Below the pieces are notes generated by a model. That model was not told the DNA's origin. It did no database searches and worked only from the letters and a program-made list of their open reading frames with translations. Positions 7,300 to 14,495 of a stretch of 14,495 bases of DNA are shown here, piece by piece. Each line of letters opens with the position of its first letter. The first letter of the stretch is position 1. A program made the position numbers and the translations under genes. Source of the stretch: Thermoanaerobaculia bacterium (GTDB lineage Bacteria > Acidobacteriota > Thermoanaerobaculia > Gp7-AA8); assembly GCA_023700825.1 (NCBI GenBank), contig JAMPYE010000050.1, positions 1 through 14,495 of the forward strand, written 5' to 3'.

Positions 7300-7908
7300 A
7301 CTCAACAACGCTTCGATCAGATGTCCGGCCTCGTCTGCCACGAGCGGCCGGGTGAGAATCCGGTCGACGGCGAGCCTCGAGAGGGCTTCCTCCCTCTGAC
7401 TCGCCGTCCTGTAGAGCGAGGAGAGTAGCGCGATCTTGGTACCTGCGAGCCCCGTTTCGGTGCGAAGCGCGCGCGCGAACCTCGAGCCTTCGAGATCATC
7501 GACCCGGTCGTCGGCGATCAGCAGCGCAGGCCGGAACTTGCGGGCAAGCTCGAGGCTCTGATCCACCGTGGCGGCGAAGACGAGCCCGCAGCCGAGGCCT
7601 CCGAGCACGCGCTTGGTCTCGACGCGCTCGGCGAGGTCGGAACAGATCACGAGTACTACCGGCCGGGAGAGCGGCGTCGCACCCGGCACGAGTTCGTCCG
7701 CGGTTGCATCGCGCTCCGCGCGGCGCCGCCAGAGCTCGTCCGGTGCTACCTGCCAGAAACCTTCCTTGTAGCCTGTCGTCGCGAGGCAGAAGCAACTCGT
7801 GCACGACGGGCAGACGAGCGTCGGGTCGCCTACCGGACAGTCGCACCAGGACGCCACGAGGGCGTCGTAGGGCGACTGGCAGTGATAGCAGGTTGTGATG
7901 GTCGTCAT
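7297..7908 (-). CDS. Cysteine-rich (putative zinc-binding) protein with a degenerate receiver domain
   Basis: This 203-residue protein has two parts. Residues 1-60 hold eight cysteines in pairs, C7-x2-C10, C22-x-C24, C33-x2-C36 and C39-x-C41, an arrangement suited to binding one or two zinc ions or another metal; this is followed by a short aromatic stretch (GYKEGFW). Residues about 83-203 have the fold pattern of a response-regulator receiver: VVLVICSD strand, LLIADDRVDDLEG with D133 at the phosphoacceptor place, KIALLSS, and ILTRPL. The usual acidic pair is reduced to S90-D91 and the conserved lysine is Arg187, so phosphorylation may be weak or lost. It is the first gene of the kinase operon and divergent from the OmpR-type regulator. 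It may be a metal- or redox-responsive adaptor of this pathway. No named family is recognised. The ATG at 7908 has no clear ribosome site. Confidence 0.8.
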   Translation of the reverse strand: MTTITTCYHCQSPYDALVASWCDCPVGDPTLVCPSCTSCFCLATTGYKEGFWQVAPDELWRRRAERDATADELVPGATPLSRPVVLVICSDLAERVETKRVLGGLGCGLVFAATVDQSLELARKFRPALLIADDRVDDLEGSRFARALRTETGLAGTKIALLSSLYRTASQREEALSRLAVDRILTRPLVADEAGHLIEALLS

Positions 7909-7947
7909 GGCGATGGGCAGACCTGTACGTCATGGTTCTCCGCGCAG

Positions 7948-7953
7948 ATTACA
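7948..7953 (-). promoter_or_regulatory. Candidate -10 box for the kinase operon
   Basis: The minus-strand hexamer TGTAAT, preceded by TG two bases upstream (TGTGTAAT), lies about 40 bases before the ATG of the cysteine-rich gene in the 114-base divergent spacer. No good -35 is seen. This is the best match available, and the call is weak. Confidence 0.22.
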
Positions 7954-7999
7954 CAGAGGTTAACGAACGGTGGGGACGGGCAGCCGGGCAGGGCTCCGG

Positions 8000-8008
8000 T
8001 GCTACACT
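8000..8008 (+). promoter_or_regulatory. Candidate extended -10 promoter of the OmpR-type regulator
   Basis: TGCTACACT has the TGn extension plus a TAnnnT hexamer, 14 bases before the GTG start. A nearly identical box, TGCTACGCT, lies upstream of the 631-residue gene at 10201-10209, which supports a shared core promoter. No Shine-Dalgarno follows, and the predicted leader is under 10 bases. Confidence 0.4.
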
Positions 8009-8022
8009 CAGGCCACTCGAGC

Positions 8023-8718
8023 GTGGAACAGCCAATCGACTATCGAATCCTCGTCGTCGATGACGAGCTGATGATCCGGCGTCTGCTGGAAAAGTCCCTG
8101 TCCTCAGAGGGATACGGCGTGAGCACCGTTGGCAGCATCGCCGAGGCAATGGGAGAGGTCGAGAGGCGCCAGTACGACCTGATCGTCCTCGACCGGCTCC
8201 TTCCGGACGGCGACGGTATGGACGCATGCCGCCGCATTCGTGCCCGCTACCGGATGCCGATCATCATGCTGACCACGAAGGGACAGCTCTCCGACCGCGT
8301 CGAGGGGCTCGAGGTCGGCGCCGACGACTACCTCGTGAAGCCGTTCGAGATCGACGAGCTGATGGCCCGGGTGAAGGCGCAGCTCCGCCGGGCGCGCGAC
8401 CTGTCGGCCGACGACGACACGCAGCGGATCCGAATCGGCCGCGTGACGATCGACCCCACCCTGCGCGATGCCGTCGTCGACGGACGGACGGCCGGGCTCA
8501 CGGCGAAGGAGTTCGAGCTGATCCACTTTCTCGCGCAGCGCCGCGGCCGCGCCGTCGCCCGCGAGGCGATCGTCGAAGAGCTCTGGCCCGACGAGATCCC
8601 CGAGTCGGACAAGATCGTCGCCGTCTACATGCGCCGCCTGCGCCAGAAGATCGAGAAGAACCCCGACGAGCCGGAGCACCTGACGACCGTGCGCGGGTAC
8701 GGATACAAGTTCGAGTGA
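8023..8718 (+). CDS. OmpR/PhoB-family response regulator (receiver plus winged helix)
   Basis: The 231-residue protein has an N-terminal receiver with D13/D14, phosphoacceptor D57 in IVLDRLLPDGDG, Thr84 and Lys106 in YLVKPF, so it should be fully phosphorylatable. The C-terminal half (about 135-230) is an OmpR-type winged helix: LTAKEFELIHFLAQ, a recognition-helix region VYMRRLRQKIE, and the wing TVRGYGYKFE. It is a DNA-binding transcription factor. GTG at 8023 is chosen because it begins right before the receiver strand and follows an extended -10 box; an in-frame GTG at 7999 is possible, and the ATG at 7882 would lie inside the divergent gene. No classical kinase gene is joined to it. The divergent hybrid kinase/HPt operon is the obvious candidate partner, and the 114-base shared spacer is the obvious place for autoregulation. 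Confidence 0.92.
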   Translation: MEQPIDYRILVVDDELMIRRLLEKSLSSEGYGVSTVGSIAEAMGEVERRQYDLIVLDRLLPDGDGMDACRRIRARYRMPIIMLTTKGQLSDRVEGLEVGADDYLVKPFEIDELMARVKAQLRRARDLSADDDTQRIRIGRVTIDPTLRDAVVDGRTAGLTAKEFELIHFLAQRRGRAVAREAIVEELWPDEIPESDKIVAVYMRRLRQKIEKNPDEPEHLTTVRGYGYKFE

Positions 8719-8780
8719 TCGCTTCGCGGAATTGATAGATGGGGACTGGGCTCGGGCTCGAAGTCCCGATTCGCCCTTTT

Positions 8781-8874
8781 CCATTCTTCATTTGGGATTC
8801 TTCATTTCGGTTTTGGCTCCCGTACAGAAACCGAAATGAAGAATGTCGAATGCAGAATGAGGAATTGAGAATGG
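8781..8874. repeat. Heptamer hairpin element (copy B)
   Basis: This is an imperfect inverted repeat after the OmpR-type regulator. The left arm reads cattctt, catttgg, gattctt, catttcg (8782-8809), and the right arm has six contiguous units, cgaaatg, aagaatg, tcgaatg, cagaatg, aggaatt, gagaatg (8832-8873). The tip of the stem is TTTCGGTTT against AAACCGAAA with a loop of about 15 bases. The core CATTTCGG ... CCGAAATG followed by AGAATGTCGAAT is shared with copy A about 6 kb away, so this is a dispersed family and not chance. It could act as a transcript 3'-end structure for the regulator gene. Confidence 0.8.
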
Positions 8875-8919
8875 CGCCACGCTTCTCGTGACCCTGGAAG
8901 CGCTTCCGAACCCGCCATC

Positions 8920-8947
8920 TCTCAATTCTCGATTCTCAATTCTCAAT
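8920..8947 (+). repeat. Four tandem TCTCAAT heptamers upstream of the recombinase gene
   Basis: Four contiguous units with one mismatch (unit 2 reads TCTCGAT) end six bases before a candidate promoter. The period is exactly 7. They occupy the position where a -35 element would be. Confidence 0.75.
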
Positions 8948-8948
8948 T

Positions 8949-8965
8949 CGCCCTAAAATAGGGCG
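8949..8965 (+). promoter_or_regulatory. Candidate promoter/operator: palindrome around TAAAAT
   Basis: CGCCCT-AAAAT-AGGGCG is a perfect 6-base inverted repeat enclosing the -10-like hexamer TAAAAT (8954-8959), 14 to 23 bases before the possible recombinase starts. This could be a -10 box lying within a repressor site, or simply a small hairpin. No clear -35 is visible. Confidence 0.3.
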
Positions 8966-8982
8966 TAGAGGGTGTGAAGGGC

Positions 8983-9888
8983 GTGAAGGGCGAGATCGGG
9001 GAGTTCCTGGATTACCTGGCGTACGAGAAGAACGTCTCGGTGAATACCGTGACGGCGTATCGCGACGACATCGAATCGCTCGTCAGCTTCCTCACCGCCG
9101 ACTACTTCAATCTTTCGCGCGAGGCGCTCGACCTCACGACGGTCGATCATCTCGCGATCCGGGCGTGGCTCGCTCACCTCGCGCGCCGCAAGCTCGCCCG
9201 CTCATCCATTGCGCGACACCTCTCCGCGCTCCGCTCCTTCTTCCGGTTTCTCGTGCGCGAGGGAATCCTCCCTGCGAACCCGGCGCGCGGCGTCGCCACG
9301 CCGAAGAAGGAAAAATACCTTCCCACGGTGCTTCAGCCCTCGGACGTCGCGTTGCTGCTCGAGCAGCCCGACATCGAGACGCCACTGGGGATGCGCGACC
9401 GGGCCTGGCTCGAGCTCCTCTACGCGTCGGGCATCCGCGTGAGCGAGCTCGTCGGCATCGACCTCGACGACATCGACCTGCGTCAGCGCCTGCTCAAGGT
9501 GCGAGGCAAGGGCTCGAAAGAGAGGATCGTTCCCTTCGGCCGACAGGCCGCGGGCGCGATCCAGGCCTGGATGAAGGCCCGCCTGGGCCTGCTCACGCCG
9601 GACTCCGACGAAGAGGCGCTTCTGCTGAACCATCGCGGCGGCCGGATCACCGCCCGGAGCATCCGGCGCGGTCTCGCGCGCTACGTCCGCGGCGCGGCGC
9701 TCGCCGCCGGCGTTTCGCCCCACACGCTTCGCCACTCCTTCGCCACGCATCTCCTCAACGCAGGCGCGGACCTGCGCAGCATCCAGGAGCTGCTGGGCCA
9801 CGTTTCCCTTTCGACGACGCAGAAATACACGCACCTCGCCGACTGGCAGCTCATCGAGGTGTACAAGAAGTCGCACCCGCGCGCATAG
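8983..9888 (+). CDS. xerC/xerD: XerC/XerD-type site-specific tyrosine recombinase
   Basis: The product has 301 residues, the usual Xer length. The N-terminal SAM-like core-binding domain (about 1-95) includes EFLDYLAYEKNVS and the helix SSIARHLSALRSFFRFL. The catalytic domain has the full active set: Arg152 in SGIRVSEL, Lys176 in RGKGSKER, His247-x-x-Arg250 in PHTLRHSFATHLL, His273 in LLGHVSLSTTQ and the nucleophile Tyr282 in KYTHL. The end HPRA is typical of XerC and XerD. The expected role is resolving chromosome dimers at dif with FtsK. XerC and XerD cannot be separated here; PH-x-LRHSFATHLLNxGADLR is slightly more XerD-like. Two GTG starts lie in a 9-base tandem duplication (GTGAAGGGC twice). 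The second, 8983, is chosen because AGAGGG is ten bases upstream; 8974 is the alternative. No dif-like site or other mobile-element gene is adjacent. Confidence 0.92.
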   Translation: MKGEIGEFLDYLAYEKNVSVNTVTAYRDDIESLVSFLTADYFNLSREALDLTTVDHLAIRAWLAHLARRKLARSSIARHLSALRSFFRFLVREGILPANPARGVATPKKEKYLPTVLQPSDVALLLEQPDIETPLGMRDRAWLELLYASGIRVSELVGIDLDDIDLRQRLLKVRGKGSKERIVPFGRQAAGAIQAWMKARLGLLTPDSDEEALLLNHRGGRITARSIRRGLARYVRGAALAAGVSPHTLRHSFATHLLNAGADLRSIQELLGHVSLSTTQKYTHLADWQLIEVYKKSHPRA

Positions 9889-10112
9889 CAACGCGAAGCG
9901 CGATACCAACAACATGCTTCAAGGCGCATTCCCGCTGCCGCGTAGCGCAGCAGGAACGTGCGGGAAACGACCGACAAGGGTGCACCCATCCAATCCGGCG
10001 CCGCGATGCGGCGCGCATGATTCTCATCGCCCTGGCCCCCGGTTTCGCTTTGCGGCACCGGGGGCTAAGCTCGGCCGTCGCTACGCAACGCCTGACCACG
10101 TTCCCGCATTCG
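9889..10112. other. Non-coding spacer with small GC hairpins
   Basis: No credible gene is seen on either strand. Two stem-loops stand out: GCGCCGC-GAT-GCGGCGC at 9998-10014 and GCCCCCGG / CCGGGGGC at 10035-10042 and 10058-10065 with a 15-base loop. Neither has a T run, so they are at best weak or Rho-assisted 3' ends for the recombinase transcript. Confidence 0.5.
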
Positions 10113-10196
10113 GCGCTTCGCGTTCCGCGTTTCGGGTTCCGGGTTTCCGGTTCCGCGTTCCTTGTTTCGCGTTCCGCGTTCCGCGTTTCGCGTTTG
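10113..10196 (+). repeat. Twelve contiguous degenerate GCGTTCC/GCGTTTC heptamers
   Basis: The array can be cut into 12 units with no gap: gcgcttc, gcgttcc, gcgtttc, gggttcc, gggtttc, cggttcc, gcgttcc, ttgtttc, gcgttcc, gcgttcc, gcgtttc, gcgtttg. It ends four bases before a candidate extended -10 box and 31 bases before the next start codon. The exact length of 84 bases and unbroken phase show that units were gained or lost whole. Confidence 0.88.
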
Positions 10197-10200
10197 CATC

Positions 10201-10209
10201 TGCTACGCT
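10201..10209 (+). promoter_or_regulatory. Candidate extended -10 promoter of the 631-residue gene
   Basis: TGCTACGCT differs by one base from TGCTACACT upstream of the OmpR-type regulator and is 18 bases before the ATG. The heptamer array fills the upstream side, so there is no standard -35. An AAAGG ribosome site lies only 2 bases before the ATG. Confidence 0.35.
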
Positions 10210-10227
10210 AATCCATCGGCAAAGGCC

Positions 10228-12123
10228 ATGCTCCAGGCGATCGTTCATCACGGTTTCATCAGGGAGACCATCGAGTATTTCGCCACGGTTACGGGGCCGA
10301 ACCTCGACAAGCGCTTCTTTTTCGAGCAGACGCAGAACGGTGGCCACGCCAAGGTGCGGTACTTTGCCGGCGGCTCGGAGATCGTTCTCTCCGACGACCG
10401 CGTCGAGTTCTCCGGCAACGGCGGCATCTTCGGCGAATACATGTTCGGCGGCCACCTGCCGGTCCAGGACCTGCTCAACGACGAGGTGGTCAACCGCCTC
10501 GTCCTCTTCGGAACGATCTACGACCGCGACCGTCGCGAGCTCTCCTTCACGAATCAGACGAGCGGCGCCGAGACCTACGACGACATCTTCTTCAACGGCA
10601 ACGCCGTGTCGAACTACTTCTTCTTCATCGACGACCGCGGGTTCACGAAGTCGACGGTCGAGCGCCAGGAGCGGACGCTGCGCACGATCGGCAAGCTGCT
10701 CAAGCGCTCCCGCAAGGTCGGCCGCGGCAACTTCCTCGACCTCGCGGCCGAGATCATCGAGGCGCTCGCCGAGCCGCAATCGACGATCTTCCTCGTCCGC
10801 ATCATTCACCGCATGCACCAGCAGTTCTACAACGCGTCGCGCGAGGCTTACCTCGCCCGCCGCGGGTCGCTCGAGGACATCACACGCCTCATCGAAGCCG
10901 ATCTCGGTCCCGACTTCATCGACTCCTATCAGCGCGAGCGGATCCAGATCGACGTCATCTACCACCACAAGGAAAACCAGGACCTCATCGACGAGTACAA
11001 GCGCGTCCTCGCGCAGAGCACGTCGCGCAAGCTGACGCACTCGGAGCGCGCGCGCCTCATGCGCCTGCGCACGCTTTCTCTGCGCAACGAAGTCCCGCTC
11101 TCGATCTTCGACATGCTCGAGGAGATCGTCCTCCAGGAAGAGGGGGGCGCAAAGCTCCCCGCGTCCGAAGAGCCCGACTTCATCCAGTCCACCCGAGAGA
11201 TCCTCGAGGGCTTCCTGCTCGGCAAGACGATCAGCCGCAAGCTCTCCTCGAGCGACACGCTGCAGCTTATGGAAAACAAGCAGAAGGCGGCCGCGAACCG
11301 CGACCAGACGTTCGAGGAAATCCTTCTCGACACCGGGCGCCTCATCGACGAGAGCGCTCGTGACGACGATGATTTCGAGCGGATGGAGTCGTTCGGCGAG
11401 CTGATCACCTTCTTCGATCGCTTCGACCACACGTCGACCCTCGTCAATAAGCTCGCGTTCATGGACGACGTCGAGTTCACCGGCGAGCAGATCCGCTCGC
11501 TCCTCGGCAACATGCACGAGTTCGAGAAGCTGCGCCGCGGCCTCTTCCAGCAGCTCTTCATCGAGCCGGTGCTCGCGAACGAGTACACCCTCTCGTTCGG
11601 GCGTCGCAAGCTCTACTCGCTGATGATCGGCCTCATGTCGATCGACTCGAACGAGGCGAGCCTCAGCGACGTCGTCGACGAGATCCGCCAGATCAACCTA
11701 CAGGAGCGCGCCTACTTCGGCCTGTATCGCGTCGCGCGAAAACGGATGTCGAGCTTCTACCTCGAGCTCAACACGGTCGAGGGTCGCGAGACGTTCCGGC
11801 GCGAGATCGCAGCCGAGGTCGATCGCGATCCCGACCTGCGCCCAGTAAAGCAGACGATCGACGACGAATTGCTCGACAACGTCATCACCAAGATCCGGCT
11901 CGAAGCCTTCTACATCAACCAGATGCTCCCGAAAATCATCGACGAGCGCGACTCGCGCCTTCGCAACGACTTCCTCGTCAACTCCGGCCTCGATCGCTTC
12001 CAGGTCGAAGAGCTCGAAACCGAGTACTTCGACCTCCGCAACTACCCGCCCCATCTGCTCCAGTCCATCCGCGAAGGGCTCGCCGCATCCGAGGAGCGGG
12101 AGGACGGGGTGGTGTTCGGGTGA
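10228..12123 (+). CDS. Conserved-looking hypothetical protein, 631 residues, no recognised function
   Basis: A long, clearly coding frame starts at the ATG at 10228; the open frame extends upstream only through the heptamer array, which would not be coding. There is no signal peptide or membrane segment, so it should be cytosolic. Residues 1 to about 140 are Gly- and Phe-rich and look beta-structured (VRYFAGGSEIVL, FSGNGGIFGEYMFGG, NYFFFIDDRG). The rest, about 140-631, is highly charged and predicted almost fully helical by eye, with many Glu/Arg heptad-like stretches (for example QQLFIEPVLANEYTL, FYINQMLPKIIDERD). No nucleotide-binding loop, protease, nuclease or metal site is seen. I have an unverified memory of an uncharacterised family, TIGR04442, with similar proteins; this must be tested. 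It stands alone between repeat-bearing spacers, so context gives no hint. Confidence 0.85.
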   Translation: MLQAIVHHGFIRETIEYFATVTGPNLDKRFFFEQTQNGGHAKVRYFAGGSEIVLSDDRVEFSGNGGIFGEYMFGGHLPVQDLLNDEVVNRLVLFGTIYDRDRRELSFTNQTSGAETYDDIFFNGNAVSNYFFFIDDRGFTKSTVERQERTLRTIGKLLKRSRKVGRGNFLDLAAEIIEALAEPQSTIFLVRIIHRMHQQFYNASREAYLARRGSLEDITRLIEADLGPDFIDSYQRERIQIDVIYHHKENQDLIDEYKRVLAQSTSRKLTHSERARLMRLRTLSLRNEVPLSIFDMLEEIVLQEEGGAKLPASEEPDFIQSTREILEGFLLGKTISRKLSSSDTLQLMENKQKAAANRDQTFEEILLDTGRLIDESARDDDDFERMESFGELITFFDRFDHTSTLVNKLAFMDDVEFTGEQIRSLLGNMHEFEKLRRGLFQQLFIEPVLANEYTLSFGRRKLYSLMIGLMSIDSNEASLSDVVDEIRQINLQERAYFGLYRVARKRMSSFYLELNTVEGRETFRREIAAEVDRDPDLRPVKQTIDDELLDNVITKIRLEAFYINQMLPKIIDERDSRLRNDFLVNSGLDRFQVEELETEYFDLRNYPPHLLQSIREGLAASEEREDGVVFG

Positions 12124-12129
12124 AACACA

Positions 12130-12330
12130 TCGAATGCTGAACGCTGAATGATGAATGTAGAAACGGGAGGCTGCTTCGAAGTCTCCTTCTATATCATCGT
12201 GAGATCCGGCATTCTGCGTTCCTCTTCCGGTGTTTTCTCTCCAGAGAATTTCGATTCGCGCTTCTGAGTAAGGTCGCCGGCCAGAACCTCTTCTACATTC
12301 GTCACTCTGCATTCTGCGTTCTGCATTCAT
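12130..12330. repeat. Inverted heptamer arrays flanking the spacer upstream of the YyaL-type gene (copy C)
   Basis: The left arm holds tcgaatg, ctgaacg, ctgaatg, atgaatg, tagaaac (12130-12164). The right arm, preceded by TTCTA, holds cattcgt, cactctg, cattctg, cgttctg, cattcat (12296-12330). The reverse complement of the left arm matches the right arm apart from a few substitutions and one heptamer, so the two can pair over about 130 bases of less regular sequence. A further short run, cattctg-cgttcct, is at 12210-12223. The CCGAAATG core of copies A and B is absent. The spacer contains no gene. Confidence 0.75.
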
Positions 12331-12357
12331 TGTTTTCCCCCGAAAGGTCCACCCAAA

Positions 12358-14385
<2,028 letters not shown>

Positions 14386-14387
14386 TC

Positions 14388-14450
14388 CTGAGTACTGAGT
14401 ACTGAGTACTGAGTACTGAGTACTGAGTACTGAGTACTGAGTACTGAGTA
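14388..14450 (+). repeat. Nine perfect tandem copies of CTGAGTA
   Basis: 63 bases consist of nine identical 7-base units beginning two bases after the stop codon of the YyaL-type gene. Each junction forms the palindrome AGTACT. Unlike the other arrays it has no mismatch, so it is probably recent or actively changing in copy number by slippage. Confidence 0.97.
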
Positions 14451-14461
14451 GCGAATCACAG

Positions 14462-14483
14462 AACGGCCGCGGAAGCGGCCGTT
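14462..14483 (+). terminator. Probable intrinsic terminator hairpin
   Basis: AACGGCCGC-GGAA-GCGGCCGTT is a perfect 9-base GC-rich stem with a tetraloop, extended by CAG/CTG with a one-base bulge. It is followed by TCTGATT, a weak T tract. It sits 76 bases after the stop of the YyaL-type gene, and because the stem is symmetrical it could serve a convergent gene beyond the edge as well. Confidence 0.6.
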
Positions 14484-14495
14484 TCTGATTAGCCC

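Noticed and set aside
7882..8022. Upstream ATG start for the OmpR-type regulator
   Set aside because: It would overlap the start of the divergent cysteine-rich gene and add a 47-residue non-receiver extension; GTG 8023 sits right before the receiver domain.
8781..8874. dif site for the nearby Xer recombinase
   Set aside because: A dif site is about 28 bases with two 11-base arms and a short centre; this hairpin is longer, made of heptamers, and has a second related copy at 2604-2710.
10035..10065. Integron attC site or intrinsic terminator
   Set aside because: The stem is perfect but there are no attC core sites (RYYYAAC/GTTRRRY pair), no integrase of integron type, and no T run.
10162..10227. 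N-terminal extension of the 631-residue protein into the GCGTTCC array
   Set aside because: It would translate non-coding heptamers; the candidate -10 box at 10201-10209 and the start of sensible protein sequence both point to ATG 10228.

Overview
This is a high-GC bacterial window (the G/C bias at third codon positions produces many long shadow frames) with tightly packed genes. There are no transposases, rRNAs, tRNAs or CRISPR arrays. Large CHASE/PAS/GAF hybrid kinases, a DUF255/YyaL-type thioredoxin protein, GTG/TTG starts, weak Shine-Dalgarno sites and heptamer repeats in the spacers would suit a free-living soil or sediment lineage such as Acidobacteriota. That placement is inference; nothing here fixes the phylum.

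Layout. Positions 1-2504 (minus strand) read as a likely operon: guanine deaminase (guaD), a lipoprotein with three repeated beta-domains, then the start of a membrane protein with a GT-C glycosyltransferase-like N-terminus that runs off the left edge. Positions 2505-2751 hold a long palindrome built from 7-base units. Positions 2752-7908 (minus strand) form a signalling operon: a cysteine-rich (putative zinc-binding) protein with a degenerate receiver domain, a 1264-residue CHASE-PAS-GAF-PAS-PAS hybrid histidine kinase with its own receiver, a stand-alone receiver and an HPt protein. The last three are joined by 4-base start/stop overlaps. The four conserved modules of a His-Asp-His-Asp phosphorelay are therefore in one transcript. 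Divergent from it, at 8023-8718 (plus), is an OmpR/PhoB-type response regulator that could be its transcriptional output.

The right half (plus strand) carries a XerC/XerD-type tyrosine recombinase (8983-9888), a 631-residue protein I cannot assign to a function (10228-12123) and a full-length YyaL/SPATA20-type thioredoxin-fold protein (12358-14385). The window closes with nine perfect copies of a heptamer and a strong GC hairpin, probably a terminator.

The most unusual signal is not a gene. Almost every spacer longer than about 100 bases carries arrays with a strict 7-base period: TTAGTTG, CATTCTN, TCTCAAT, GCGTTCC, CATTCTG and CTGAGTA types. Several are arranged as inverted pairs that could fold into long hairpins. 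Two of these hairpins, about 6 kb apart, share a conserved core (CATTTCGG / CCGAAATG plus AGAATGTCGAAT). The arrays lie just upstream of start codons or just after stop codons, and one supplies the stop codon of the HPt gene.
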